Below are positions 7,335-15,137 of a stretch of DNA of 22,129 nt, piece by piece (the stretch's first letter is position 1; every line of letters begins with the position of its first letter). The stretch is from Prevotellamassilia sp. (GTDB lineage: Bacteria; Bacteroidota; Bacteroidia; Bacteroidales; Bacteroidaceae), in NCBI GenBank assembly GCA_009775705.1, contig VSQE01000038.1, positions 1 to 22,129 on the forward strand. Reading direction: 5' to 3'. The notes below the pieces were generated by a model. The model had not been told where the DNA came from. It saw only the letters and a program-made list of their open reading frames with translations, and made no database searches. A program made the translations under genes and the position numbers.

Positions 7335-8474
7335 ATGCAACAAAAAACATCTGCCGCGTTTATTGACTCGAAGCCTCATTATGAACTGCTTGACGGATTG
7401 AGAGGTGTCGCTTCCCTGTTGGTTATCTGGTATCATGTGTTCGAGGGTTTCGCCACAAGTCCGCTCGATCAACGGTTCAATCATGGCTATCTGGCTGTGG
7501 ATTTCTTTTTTATTCTCTCCGGTTTTGTAATCGGATATGCCTATGATGACCGCTGGAAGAAAACGATGACGGTGGGAAATTTTTTCAAGCGCAGACTGAT
7601 CCGCCTGCACCCGATGGTCGTTATCGGCTGTGTGCTGGGAGCTATATCATATTGTCTTCAAGGCTGTGTAACCTGGGATCATACTCCGCAGCCGTTATCC
7701 ATGATCATGTTGGCCATGCTGCTCGGCCTGTTCATGCTTCCGGTATTTCCGGGAGCCGGGGCTGATGTGCGCGGCAATGGAGAGATGTTTCCACTGAACG
7801 GTCCCTGCTGGTCCCTGTTTTTTGAATACATTGGCAATATTCTGTACGCTTTGGCGCTGAGAAGACTGTCCACCCGTACGCTTTCAATCATAGTGGGTGT
7901 TATGGGAATGGGACTGGCCATTTTTTCTGTAGGTAACGGTTCCGGCTATGGGCACATGGGTGTGGGCTGGACCATGGCGGACAATAATCTGACAGGAGGC
8001 CTGTTGCGTCTGGGCTTTTCCCTTTCCTGCGGTTTGCTGTTGTCGCGTATGTTCCGTCCGGTTCGCGTCAGAGGAGCTTTTTGGATATGCAGTATCATTC
8101 TGCTGATTCTGTTTGCCATACCCCATGTAGGCGGAAAGGCAGCTTTGTGGCAGAACGGCCTTTATGACGCAGCTTGCATCCTTTTTGTGTTTCCGGCATT
8201 GGTATGGTTGGCGGCTTCGGGAAAAACCACGGACAGGGCCTCTTCCGGAGTCTGTAAATTTTTGGGAGACATTTCCTATCCCGTGTATATTATCCATTAC
8301 CCTTTCATGTATTATTTCTACGCGTGGGTATGGGACAACGGGCTGACATTCTCCGACACCTGGCCTGTCCAACTACTCTTGTTCTTCGGGAATATAGCAT
8401 TGGCATATTTTTTCCTGAAAATGTACGACGAACCCGTACGCCGCTGGCTGAGCCGCAAGTTTCTCGGGAAATAG
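7335..8474 (+). CDS. Acyltransferase 3 family integral membrane protein
   Basis: 379 residues. It opens with the family signature LDGLRGVASLLVIWYHVFEG, in which His34 is the expected catalytic residue, then GYLAVDFFFILSGFVIGYAY and FFKRRLIRLHPMVVIG. About ten hydrophobic segments follow to the C-terminus, so it is an inner-membrane protein with little soluble mass. The family moves acyl groups, often acetyl, onto sugars of O-antigen, peptidoglycan, exopolysaccharide or small molecules; the acceptor cannot be told here. It has no fused SGNH domain, unlike OatA. It stands alone behind its own promoter element and converges with the zinc-ribbon gene, 19 bp away. The start is supported by the AT-rich leader and the standard N-terminal length. 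Confidence 0.9.
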   Translation: MQQKTSAAFIDSKPHYELLDGLRGVASLLVIWYHVFEGFATSPLDQRFNHGYLAVDFFFILSGFVIGYAYDDRWKKTMTVGNFFKRRLIRLHPMVVIGCVLGAISYCLQGCVTWDHTPQPLSMIMLAMLLGLFMLPVFPGAGADVRGNGEMFPLNGPCWSLFFEYIGNILYALALRRLSTRTLSIIVGVMGMGLAIFSVGNGSGYGHMGVGWTMADNNLTGGLLRLGFSLSCGLLLSRMFRPVRVRGAFWICSIILLILFAIPHVGGKAALWQNGLYDAACILFVFPALVWLAASGKTTDRASSGVCKFLGDISYPVYIIHYPFMYYFYAWVWDNGLTFSDTWPVQLLLFFGNIALAYFFLKMYDEPVRRWLSRKFLGK

Positions 8475-8493
8475 CATTTTAAGCTCAAGCAGC

Positions 8494-9498
8494 TTATAGT
8501 TGGTTCTCCATGTTGCAATAAGGACATTTTCCAGGTGACAAAAGGGGACGGCCGCAATTTCCGCACCTGAATTTTATGGCCGGATGTTTCCTATATCGCT
8601 TTACTGCAAAATACCAGTAGTAGGCAAGAAGAGGATAGCCTATGTAATAATGTACGGTCAGGGTGAAAACCAAATAGAGCAACAGACAGACACCGGCTAA
8701 AGAAAAAAGGTAAGGTACAGTCTCGCTGGTTTCGTCCTGATGGAAAAGGTCCTCGGTCACAGCGATACTCACCACAATGACGAACCACACAAAGGCCAAG
8801 AACAAAGATATGACAAGTGGCAACGAGGGATTGAAAGGGTTGAGGGTAGGATGAAAATAGAACTCCACCCACGTGTTTGGAACGAAACGCTGTATGCTTC
8901 CATATATGGCAGCCGTTGCCGAGACTCCCAGACAGAGCAATGTTGGATAAAAGCTGTTCACATCATTGAAATGTACAACCCTGATTTGTTGCCGGCGGAC
9001 GGCTCTGATAAGAATGATGAGACCAGCCAAAGCCAGGCAGGTGAGAACAAATATCAGCCGGCTGCTGCTGAATTCTTTTATGAATTTGGAAATCGGATCG
9101 TCAGGCACGACGCTTTCCAGTAAAAGGCTTTCCCGCGTCCAACCCTGTGTCAGTTGGTCGCGGGCAACCTTTACCCACACGGAATCAACGGTGTCTCCCG
9201 GAACATATCTGATGTCGGCCACGACAAGCCTGTCTTCAGGAAAAATGAAAAAGGTGTCGCACAGAGAGGGAACTCCGTCAATGCTTCCGGGCAAGGAGGA
9301 ATACAGCTGCACGGAATCTGTGACAAAAAAGTTATAGTTTCTCCAGTAATGATGGCCTATATAGAAATTGACGGAGTCCACCGTATGCTCCTCGTTCGCT
9401 ATCCAATGGTCCATACGGTTGGGATGAGAGTAATAGCACGATGCCGTCAGAACTGCCGTCAGCAGCAGACACAATATATTAGTCTTTTTGAGGAGCAT
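8494..9498 (-). CDS. Membrane lipoprotein with SH3-like region and C-terminal zinc ribbon, function unknown
   Basis: 334 residues. MLLKKTNILCLLLTAVLTASC is a lipoprotein-type signal with Cys21. Residues of about 60-135 are soluble and end in WVKVARDQLTQGWTRESLLL, resembling a bacterial SH3 strand pattern (GW-x-R-E-S). Four or five hydrophobic helices follow, roughly 150-170, 185-205, 225-245 and 262-295. The C-terminus is a CxxC-x9-CxxC zinc ribbon (Cys312, 315, 325, 328). I do not recognise a named family. A lipidated outer segment, a membrane bundle and a cytoplasmic-style zinc ribbon in one chain is odd; the N-terminal Cys may instead be an ordinary signal anchor. The first 20 bases overlap the end of the U32 gene, so translation is probably coupled. 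Confidence 0.75.
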   Translation of the reverse strand: MLLKKTNILCLLLTAVLTASCYYSHPNRMDHWIANEEHTVDSVNFYIGHHYWRNYNFFVTDSVQLYSSLPGSIDGVPSLCDTFFIFPEDRLVVADIRYVPGDTVDSVWVKVARDQLTQGWTRESLLLESVVPDDPISKFIKEFSSSRLIFVLTCLALAGLIILIRAVRRQQIRVVHFNDVNSFYPTLLCLGVSATAAIYGSIQRFVPNTWVEFYFHPTLNPFNPSLPLVISLFLAFVWFVIVVSIAVTEDLFHQDETSETVPYLFSLAGVCLLLYLVFTLTVHYYIGYPLLAYYWYFAVKRYRKHPAIKFRCGNCGRPLLSPGKCPYCNMENQL

Positions 9499-11329
9499 GG
9501 ACTTTCATCTGACAATTCTTACAATCGAATTCCAACGGGAAGTTCCTTCCGTCGGGCAATCTGAGCGCAAAGGGTTCCTTCCACTTTTTCGGAAAATGAT
9601 GGCTACGGGGACAGATGCCGATAGCATATTTCAGGCAGTGGCGGCAGAACATCAGCACCGCCTGTTCGGGTTGTTGCAACTCGAATGCAGGGGAAATGCT
9701 TTCAGCTCCATGCTCCCGATAGAACGCTGCGGCCTTTGCATTGGAAACGTTACTCAGGTAGGACAGATGTTTTTCAGAAACAACCAAGCGGGCTGACGCT
9801 TCTTTCCGCCGGCGATCCGCACGATAGTTGCTCAGGCGCTTTTCCAAAAGAGCTGAGGTGCATTCTCTTCGCCATCCCGACAAAACGGAAGAGGGAATAA
9901 AGAATTTTCCACAGGAATGAAGTCGGATGTCGAGAGCTTTGAATGGAGTGTCGCCCAGTTTGTTCAACTGACATTGCATGTTATCCCCCTGCGGCGAACG
10001 GGCCATTTGCTTTTCGCAAACCTTCTCTACACTCGCAATCAGGCCAGTCTCGTCCTGCATGGTCAGGCGGAAACCTGTCTCCGTATCCTCCAGGTCAATA
10101 TGAATGCCTATTTTCCGGTCGGCGGAAGGACGGGCCAGCAATTTTTCAAATTCAGAATCCAAATTGCGATAAACCTGCATCCCTGCACGCAGACGTCCAG
10201 GCATACCGGACGGAAAAATCTCGTGGCCAATGCTGCTGTTCACTCTGAATCCTTCCAGGTCTCCCTGATCGTTGAAAAAGCACAGACCGTCTCCAGCCGA
10301 TATCCGAAGAGCGGCTGAACCGGACGGATTGCCGATGATGATGCTTTTCTTATTGACCTGTTTGACATTCCCCACATACATCCCGATGGATTTGGGAGTG
10401 TTGAAAGAGTATACGTCCCGGGCTCTTCCATGAAGGAAGTAATCAGTGAATCCGCGGTTGAAACTTTTTTCGGGAACAGGGGTAAAGGTAAAATAAGAGG
10501 TTCCGTCCGAAGCACGTTCAAACTCTTCGCTGCGCCGTTGGATGATCCTATCAATCTCCGTCCGGTAGAATGCGGTCAGATTCTTTACATAGGAGAGGTC
10601 CTTCAGTCTTCCTTCTATCTTAAAGGAAGAAACGCCCGCGTCCATCATTTCTTCCAAAGAGCTGCTGCGATTCATGTCCCGTAAAGAAAGGAGGTGCCTG
10701 TCTTTGATCACAATCTTTCCGTCACTGTCTATCAGGTCGAACTTTAGACGGCAGAATTGCGCGCACCGTCCGCGGTTGGCCGACCGGCCGAAACAGTATT
10801 GCGAAGCATAGCACTGTCCGCTGTAACTTACACAAAGGGCACCATGTACGAAGGCTTCCAAAGGAACGGATACGGCCTGGTATATTTCTTTTATCTCTTT
10901 CAGTGAAAGTTCACGTGCGAGTACAATTTGGGAGAATCCGGCATTTTCAAGAAAACAGGCCTTTTCAACGCTCCTGTTGTCCATCTGTGTGGAAGCATGG
11001 AGCGCTATCGGGGGCAAATCCAGTTTCAGAAGGGAAAGGTCCTGGATGATGAGGGCGTCTACATGGATGTCGTACAACTGACGTACAAGCTGTTCGGCCT
11101 CCCCGAGTTCGTCCTCCCACAATATCGTATTGAGAGCCACATAGACTTTTGCTTTGTACTGATGGGCAAATCTACACAGGTGTTCAATTTCACTGACGGA
11201 GTTTCCGGCCGCAGCCCGGGCTCCGAATGAAGGACCACCGATATATACGGCGTCAGCTCCATGACGGATCGCCTCAATGCCGGATTCGGCATTACGGGCG
11301 GGAGACAACAATTCTATCTTCCGTTTCAA
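9479..11329 (-). CDS. U32 family protein with DUF3656, RlhA-like (23S rRNA cytidine hydroxylation)
   Basis: 616 residues. The N-terminal U32 barrel begins ELLSPARNAESGIEAIRHGADAVYIGGPSFGARA. A cysteine-rich block at 166-193 (CVSYSGQC, CFGRSANRGRCAQFCR) should ligate the iron-sulfur cluster seen in several U32 proteins, and SSFKIEGRLK is the usual following motif. Residues of about 380-500 (DTPFKALDIRLHSCGKFFIPSSVLSGWRRE) match DUF3656, the extra domain of E. coli RlhA (YdcP), which makes 5-hydroxycytidine at 23S position 2501. The length is also close to RlhA. Despite the name, peptidase activity is not expected. It is the middle gene of a three-gene run: DUF4827 ends 23 bp upstream and the zinc-ribbon gene overlaps it by 20 bp. 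The substrate in Bacteroides is inferred from the family only. Confidence 0.88.
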   Translation of the reverse strand: MKRKIELLSPARNAESGIEAIRHGADAVYIGGPSFGARAAAGNSVSEIEHLCRFAHQYKAKVYVALNTILWEDELGEAEQLVRQLYDIHVDALIIQDLSLLKLDLPPIALHASTQMDNRSVEKACFLENAGFSQIVLARELSLKEIKEIYQAVSVPLEAFVHGALCVSYSGQCYASQYCFGRSANRGRCAQFCRLKFDLIDSDGKIVIKDRHLLSLRDMNRSSSLEEMMDAGVSSFKIEGRLKDLSYVKNLTAFYRTEIDRIIQRRSEEFERASDGTSYFTFTPVPEKSFNRGFTDYFLHGRARDVYSFNTPKSIGMYVGNVKQVNKKSIIIGNPSGSAALRISAGDGLCFFNDQGDLEGFRVNSSIGHEIFPSGMPGRLRAGMQVYRNLDSEFEKLLARPSADRKIGIHIDLEDTETGFRLTMQDETGLIASVEKVCEKQMARSPQGDNMQCQLNKLGDTPFKALDIRLHSCGKFFIPSSVLSGWRRECTSALLEKRLSNYRADRRRKEASARLVVSEKHLSYLSNVSNAKAAAFYREHGAESISPAFELQQPEQAVLMFCRHCLKYAIGICPRSHHFPKKWKEPFALRLPDGRNFPLEFDCKNCQMKVHAPQKD

Positions 11330-11352
11330 AACTTGGCTTATGGTGTCTGTGT

Positions 11353-12042
11353 TTAACGACCTCTCTGATAACTGATTTCATAAAAACAAGGATAAACGTT
11401 CCGCATGGCATCGCTTTGTCCTTCCGTACTGGGAACGATGAGGCGCACCAATGCTATTTCACCCGTAGAAGATCCTTGGCGGCCCAAGTTTATGTATCGG
11501 AGAGGTTCCAGCCAACCGGACGGTACGGAAGAACTCTGATACAGGCTCATCATCACGCCACTGATGAAGGAGGCCGTCAGAGTCCCGTAAATGTTTTGAC
11601 AGATCATTTTCTCCGGCAACACCTCGGTAGACATAGTGTTGTTGGAAGATTGTATCGTGTCGGCCGCAATGTTGAACTCGGTGTACCTGCAAATCACGGT
11701 GGCGGAACTGCCTTCCGCCAATTTTTCTCCGCTTCCCTTTCTCACAATCTGCATGTAAATACCAGAACTGTTGAATAATACATATTCATTTCTGGACACG
11801 TCCGTTGTGCTGTCGTTCGATAGAAATGCGGATTCGGATATGACATTAATGCCACCGGGAACGTTTAACAAGTCTTCTCCGGTATCTGTGTCCTTGACCT
11901 GTACACCGTTATTCAGGAACGAACTTATCTGGGACCGTTCCGTTTTTCTGCGTTCCGCGTATGTGTCTTCATCTTCACAGGAGGTAAAAGCGAAAGTGAT
12001 GGCCATGGCCAATGTCAGAAATAAGTTCAGTTTATATCGCAT
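11353..12042 (-). CDS. DUF4827 lipoprotein, FKBP-like
   Basis: 229 residues. MRYKLNLFLTLAMAITFAFTSC is a lipoprotein signal with Cys22, followed by acidic EDEDTYAE, a charged stretch that would suit outer-membrane or surface sorting in Bacteroides. The body carries YMQIVRKGSGEKLAEGSSATVICRYTEFN, which resembles the start of an FKBP-type prolyl isomerase domain, and near the end EIALVRLIVPSTEGQ and YPCFYEISYQ. The active-site aromatic residues of true FKBPs are not clearly present, so catalysis is doubtful. I recognise it as DUF4827. It heads the run DUF4827 - U32 - zinc-ribbon protein behind a promoter element at 12060-12067, which leaves an unusually short leader of about 11 nt. Confidence 0.83.
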   Translation of the reverse strand: MRYKLNLFLTLAMAITFAFTSCEDEDTYAERRKTERSQISSFLNNGVQVKDTDTGEDLLNVPGGINVISESAFLSNDSTTDVSRNEYVLFNSSGIYMQIVRKGSGEKLAEGSSATVICRYTEFNIAADTIQSSNNTMSTEVLPEKMICQNIYGTLTASFISGVMMSLYQSSSVPSGWLEPLRYINLGRQGSSTGEIALVRLIVPSTEGQSDAMRNVYPCFYEISYQRGR

Positions 12043-12059
12043 AGTTATAAATATTTGCG

Positions 12060-12067
12060 CAAAGATA
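12060..12067 (-). promoter_or_regulatory. -7 element for the DUF4827 operon
   Basis: The minus strand reads TATCTTTG, an exact TAnnTTTG match. The start of transcription would be near 12053, about 11 nt from the ATG. No clear -33 element. Confidence 0.5.
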
Positions 12068-12142
12068 CGAATTTACACGAAATGGTTAGGGGTCAGGTTC
12101 CTATTTTTAGAATGATTTGTGAATTATGCAAGCAAACATGAC

Positions 12143-12168
12143 GGGACCGGAAGAAATCTTCCGGCCCC
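12143..12168 (-). terminator. Hairpin after the radical SAM gene, probable terminator
   Basis: An 11-bp stem with a 4-nt loop. GGGACCGGAAG (12143-12153) faces CTTCCGGCCCC (12158-12168); on the minus strand all pairs form with one G-U, whereas the plus strand has an A-C mismatch, so it fits minus-strand RNA better. It lacks a proper T-run, so termination may be weak. Confidence 0.45.
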
Positions 12169-12223
12169 TGACTTTAACAAGCTCCGATACTATGCAGGCC
12201 GATAGTAATTCCGGAGAAAATCT

Positions 12224-13117
12224 TCACAGATGCCAGATCCTGCTGCGATAAGCTCTCAGTTCCTCTTCTGGAAACCGGTCTATCGCCTTGTCGAATTCAC
12301 GGAGTATCGCGACTTTGTCATCCGGCAATGCTCCAGTAATCGGTAACGTATTGGAAATATGATGACCAAGCAGATTGACCTTTATCTTCAGCCTGTCTAT
12401 GAGCATCCGCATCTCCATCAGACGCTCGATCTCCGGCTCCTCGATATATGTGCCGTTCAAAACCTCCTGATACAGCTGCGATTCCGGGAAGATTGTCAGC
12501 GACACGATATTGATGATGCAAGGGTGAAGCCGGTTCAGCACATCGGCTGTCGCTCTTGCGCTCGCCTCGCCGTTGCCCTTTCCTCCAAGACCGTTAAGAT
12601 AGAACACATTGTAGCGTATTCCTGCCTCATCGAGTTTTGACAGCTGTTCGAGAATATCGGAAGCATGATAGCCTTTGTTCATCCGCTCCAATGTCGCGTC
12701 ATGGGCGGTCTCGATGCTTATGTTGATGCTGTCAAGTTTGAGATGATGGAGATTCTTCAGTTCCTCCACCGATTTGGGCACGATATCGGTGACGCGTGCA
12801 AACATTCCGAACGACACCATGTGTGGCAGATACTTCCTCAGCAAAAATGCCACATCCATGAGCTTGTTGTAACTCAACGCGAAAGGATTCGCGCCGGTGA
12901 GATAGACGCGCCGGGCGCGCGGCTGCCATTGGCGGATGACTTTCAGGTCTTCCTCAACCTCCGAAAGCGATGACATTCGGAACGGGGTGCCGTGATAGAG
13001 GCTGCAAAACTTGCATTTGTGCCATGTGCATCCGGAAGTCAGTTGCAGAAGCTGTGAATGGGCTTCATAGGGCGGTCGCCATACCTGGCCTGTGAAATGT
13101 AACTCTGGGTATATCAT
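12224..13117 (-). CDS. Radical SAM protein
   Basis: 297 residues from the ATG at 13117, MIYPELHFTGQVWRPPYEA. A longer frame reaches 13189, but that start lies upstream of the predicted transcription start near 13141, so it is rejected. The cluster motif is SGCTWHKCKFC, a CX4CX2C spacing instead of the textbook CX3CX2C; I believe this occurs in a subgroup of standalone radical SAM proteins. Further landmarks are VYLTGANPFALS, DSINISIETAHD and VFYLNGLGGKGNGEASARAT, typical of the barrel with glycine-rich SAM contacts. No B12, SPASM or TRAM domain is attached. The reaction is unknown. It is divergent from the HxlR gene, 135 bp apart, so that regulator may control it. Confidence 0.85.
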   Translation of the reverse strand: MIYPELHFTGQVWRPPYEAHSQLLQLTSGCTWHKCKFCSLYHGTPFRMSSLSEVEEDLKVIRQWQPRARRVYLTGANPFALSYNKLMDVAFLLRKYLPHMVSFGMFARVTDIVPKSVEELKNLHHLKLDSINISIETAHDATLERMNKGYHASDILEQLSKLDEAGIRYNVFYLNGLGGKGNGEASARATADVLNRLHPCIINIVSLTIFPESQLYQEVLNGTYIEEPEIERLMEMRMLIDRLKIKVNLLGHHISNTLPITGALPDDKVAILREFDKAIDRFPEEELRAYRSRIWHL

Positions 13118-13147
13118 ATCTCGATATTTTTTGTTAATTTTACACCG

Positions 13148-13179
13148 CAAAATTAGGTGTTTATCAGAGTTGAGACAAC
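13148..13179 (-). promoter_or_regulatory. Promoter of the radical SAM gene
   Basis: On the minus strand, TAATTTTG (13148-13155) is an exact -7 match; a 20-bp spacer away lies GTTG (13176-13179), three of four bases of the -33 TTTG. The transcript would start near 13141, which decides the 13117 start codon. Confidence 0.6.
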
Positions 13180-13184
13180 AACTT

Positions 13185-13194
13185 ACCAATTGGT
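13185..13194. promoter_or_regulatory. Candidate operator between the radical SAM and HxlR genes
   Basis: ACCAATTGGT is a perfect 10-bp palindrome just upstream of the radical SAM -33 element. CTTACC occurs at 13182-13187 and again at 13201-13206. A site for the adjacent HxlR-type regulator is plausible, but no known operator was matched. Confidence 0.3.
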
Positions 13195-13252
13195 TTGACC
13201 CTTACCTGAAAGTTTGTTTTGCTCGTGATCAACCACTTTTGCACGAACCTAT

Positions 13253-13600
13253 ATGGCAAAAAAACTGGACTACGAATATTGCAAGGCTGCACCGATGCTC
13301 GAATGGCTTGGCAACAAGTGGGCGCTGGTTGTTCTCGTGAAGATATCGGAGAACAAGCCGGTGCGCTTCAACGAGTTGTACCGCAATATTCCGTCGATAT
13401 CGGAGAAAGTGTTGTCGCAGGTGCTCCGTCAGTTGACCACCGACGGCATAATCCGCCGGGAGCTATTCCCCGATGTGCCGCCTCGGACGGAATACTCTGT
13501 GACAGACTTCGGCAAGACACTTCTCCCTCATGTAGAAGCCCTCATCAACTGGGGCCGCGATAACTTCGACACCATTATGTCAAACCGTCAAAAAGCATGA
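13253..13600 (+). CDS. HxlR family winged-helix transcriptional regulator
   Basis: 115 residues, the usual family length. CKAAPMLEWLGNKWALVVLVKI near the N-terminus, RFNELYRNIPSISEKVLSQVLRQLTTDGIIRRE as the recognition-helix region, and TEYSVTDFGKTLLPHVEALINWG at the end are the family pattern. Members bind DNA as dimers and often sense electrophiles or oxidants through the N-terminal Cys, here Cys10. The stop overlaps the GNAT start in an ATGA, so the two are translationally coupled. A weak -7 element (CACTTTTG, 13234-13241, 7 of 8) lies just before the ATG and would give an almost leaderless message. Likely targets are its own operon and the divergent radical SAM gene, by position only. Confidence 0.9.
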   Translation: MAKKLDYEYCKAAPMLEWLGNKWALVVLVKISENKPVRFNELYRNIPSISEKVLSQVLRQLTTDGIIRRELFPDVPPRTEYSVTDFGKTLLPHVEALINWGRDNFDTIMSNRQKA

Positions 13601-14163
13601 TCAAGACAAACAGACTTATCCTGCGGCCTTGGCACGAAGAAGATGCCGAGGCTCTGTATAAATACGCTTCCGACCCGGATGTAGGTCCCATTGCCGGTTG
13701 GCCGCCGCATACATCCGTGGAAAACAGCCTCGAGATTATACGGACTGTATTTTCAGCTCCGGAAACCTACGCCGTTGTATTGAAGGACACCGGTGAGCCT
13801 GTAGGTTGTTGCGGAATCATGTTTTCCAATAGTATTCACACAGCGGATATGAGGGAAGGCAAAGCAGAGATAGGCTATTGGATAGGCAAGCCATACTGGG
13901 GGCAAGGCTTAATTCCGGAAGCAGTCAAAGCCTTGGTGTCGAGATGCTTCCATGATCTGGCTCTTGATGCCGTATGGTGTGGATATTATGAGGGGAACAC
14001 CAAATCCCAACGGGTTTGTGAAAAATGCGGTTTCAAATATCATCATACAAACAGGAACATTGCCTCTCCGCTTGGAGATAAGCGGACAGAGCATTTCCAC
14101 ATAATGTCTAAAGAAGATTATCATGCCATACATATCCATAGAGAGCGGCAAACTGACCGCTGA
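13597..14163 (+). CDS. GNAT family N-acetyltransferase, RimJ/RimL type
   Basis: 188 residues. It begins MIKTNRLILRPWHEEDAEALYKYASDPDV, the start typical of RimJ/RimL-like enzymes. The acetyl-CoA site is EIGYWIGKPYWGQGLIPEAVKALV, with QGLIPE as the pyrophosphate-binding turn. NTKSQRVCEKCGFKYHH is the usual late motif. It should transfer acetyl groups to an amine, perhaps a protein N-terminus or an antibiotic-like small molecule; the acceptor is unknown. The start overlaps the HxlR stop by 4 bp. Its last 41 bases overlap the start of the tautomerase remnant, and the tail IHIHRERQTDR looks like readthrough into that gene, so the original stop may have been lost. Confidence 0.88.
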   Translation: MIKTNRLILRPWHEEDAEALYKYASDPDVGPIAGWPPHTSVENSLEIIRTVFSAPETYAVVLKDTGEPVGCCGIMFSNSIHTADMREGKAEIGYWIGKPYWGQGLIPEAVKALVSRCFHDLALDAVWCGYYEGNTKSQRVCEKCGFKYHHTNRNIASPLGDKRTEHFHIMSKEDYHAIHIHRERQTDR

Positions 14164-14310
14164 ACAGAAAAAACAGCTGATAGAACGACTTACGGTCACA
14201 GCCGCCGAGATTACACATATCCCGGAGCAGAATTTTTCACGGTAACCATTAAAGAGTTGCCTGACGAGAACTTCGGCATCGGCGGCAAGTCTGTCAACGA
14301 GATAAAACGA
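14123..14310 (+). pseudogene. 4-oxalocrotonate tautomerase-like gene with frameshift and lost stop
   Basis: From ATG 14123 the frame reads MPYISIESGKLTAEQKKQLI and on to HIPEQNFSR, then stops at 14243-14245 after 40 residues. The next frame continues the same protein: FTVTIKELPDENFGIGGKSVNEIKR, ending near 14310. Together they give about 60 residues of a DmpI-like tautomerase with the catalytic Pro after Met. The break lies in the five-T run at 14233-14237; adding one base or removing two restores the frame, and removal of two better fits the family spacing. No stop then separates it from GrpB, so the repaired frame would run on to 14904. It may be a true mutation, a read error, or slippage on the T-run. 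The small size and absence of a separate stop explain why it is easy to miss. Confidence 0.75.
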
Positions 14311-14358
14311 AACCATAAGACGCATCAAGTTTTTCAAAAAGAGCAGAAAGCATATCTG

Positions 14359-14904
14359 ATGGCAAAGACACTTAAAGACATGACATTGGAAGAGTTGTGG
14401 CAACTGTTTCCCATAGTTCTGTCTCCGCACCAGCCGCAATGGCAGGATTGGGCGAAAGAAGAAATCAATATTTTGGCCGAAGTATTGTCGGAATACTCTC
14501 CCGTTATCAACCATATCGGCAGCACGGCTATTTCCGGTATTCAGGCAAAGCCGATTATAGACATTCTTGTTGAAATCTCGCCCGATGCCGATTGGCAACA
14601 CGTACGTGCTGAAATGGAAACGGCGGGATATATCTGCATGTCCACTTCTGAAACTCGCATGAACTTCAACAAGGGGTATACCCCGAAGGGCTATGCCGAG
14701 CGGGTGTTCCACATCCATTTCCATGCCATCGGTGACAACGACGAGATACTTTTCCGCGACTTTCTCAACAGTCATCCGGAATCAGCACAAGAATATGAAG
14801 CTCTGAAAATTAGCCTTTTGCCACGATACCGTAATAACCGAGACGGCTACACAGAAGCCAAAACCGACTTTGTCAAAAAAATCGTAGGTATATACAAGGA
14901 TTGA
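14359..14904 (+). CDS. GrpB family protein (UPF0157), nucleotidyltransferase-fold
   Basis: 181 residues from ATG 14359, MAKTLKDMTLEELWQLFPIVLSPHQPQW, the usual beginning of Bacteroidales GrpB proteins. An open frame extends upstream to 14246, but that part is the tautomerase remnant, so the 14359 start is chosen. HIGSTAISGIQAKPIIDILVEI (GS-T-x5-G-x2-K-x2-IDI) is the nucleotidyltransferase-like core, and RVFHIHFHAIG and FRDFLNSHPESAQEYEALKISL follow as expected. The family has this fold but no well-established reaction that I can name. It is the last gene of the HxlR - GNAT - tautomerase - GrpB run, and its start codon is in frame with the second half of the broken tautomerase. Confidence 0.88.
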   Translation: MAKTLKDMTLEELWQLFPIVLSPHQPQWQDWAKEEINILAEVLSEYSPVINHIGSTAISGIQAKPIIDILVEISPDADWQHVRAEMETAGYICMSTSETRMNFNKGYTPKGYAERVFHIHFHAIGDNDEILFRDFLNSHPESAQEYEALKISLLPRYRNNRDGYTEAKTDFVKKIVGIYKD

Positions 14905-15052
14905 AACAGAGAGGAAGGACCACCGTTGAGATGCACACCAATCTTTGAATTGTTACTGACACCCTTGTCTCTGGCTGCACACTTCCCGCTATCGGGATTA
15001 CCCGGGATTCCCGCCTGTTGGACCGAACACATGCCGGGCGAACCCAAAGAAA

Positions 15053-15087
15053 CGGTTCCGTCCTTATATTATAATAGGACGGAACCG
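15053..15087 (-). terminator. Aldolase terminator
   Basis: A perfect 12-bp stem, CGGTTCCGTCCT (15053-15064) with AGGACGGAACCG (15076-15087), 11-nt AT-rich interior. On the minus strand the tail is GTTTCTTTG, T-rich, so it serves the aldolase gene ending at 15138; it may also stop GrpB transcripts. The rest of 14905-15137 holds no gene. Confidence 0.7.
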
Positions 15088-15137
15088 CATCGTAAATCTT
15101 CAACATTGCGGAAATCCTGTATCGGATTCCCTCGGCA

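Noticed and set aside
8480..8496. TAAGCT/AGCTTA hairpin between the convergent acyltransferase and zinc-ribbon genes
   Set aside because: Only 6 bp with no T-run on either side; too weak to call a terminator.
13118..13189. Longer start for the radical SAM protein
   Set aside because: It lies upstream of the predicted transcription start near 13141 and adds residues not typical of the family.
14246..14358. N-terminal extension of GrpB
   Set aside because: These residues match the C-terminal half of a tautomerase, and GrpB proteins normally begin at the MAKTLKDMTLEELW position.
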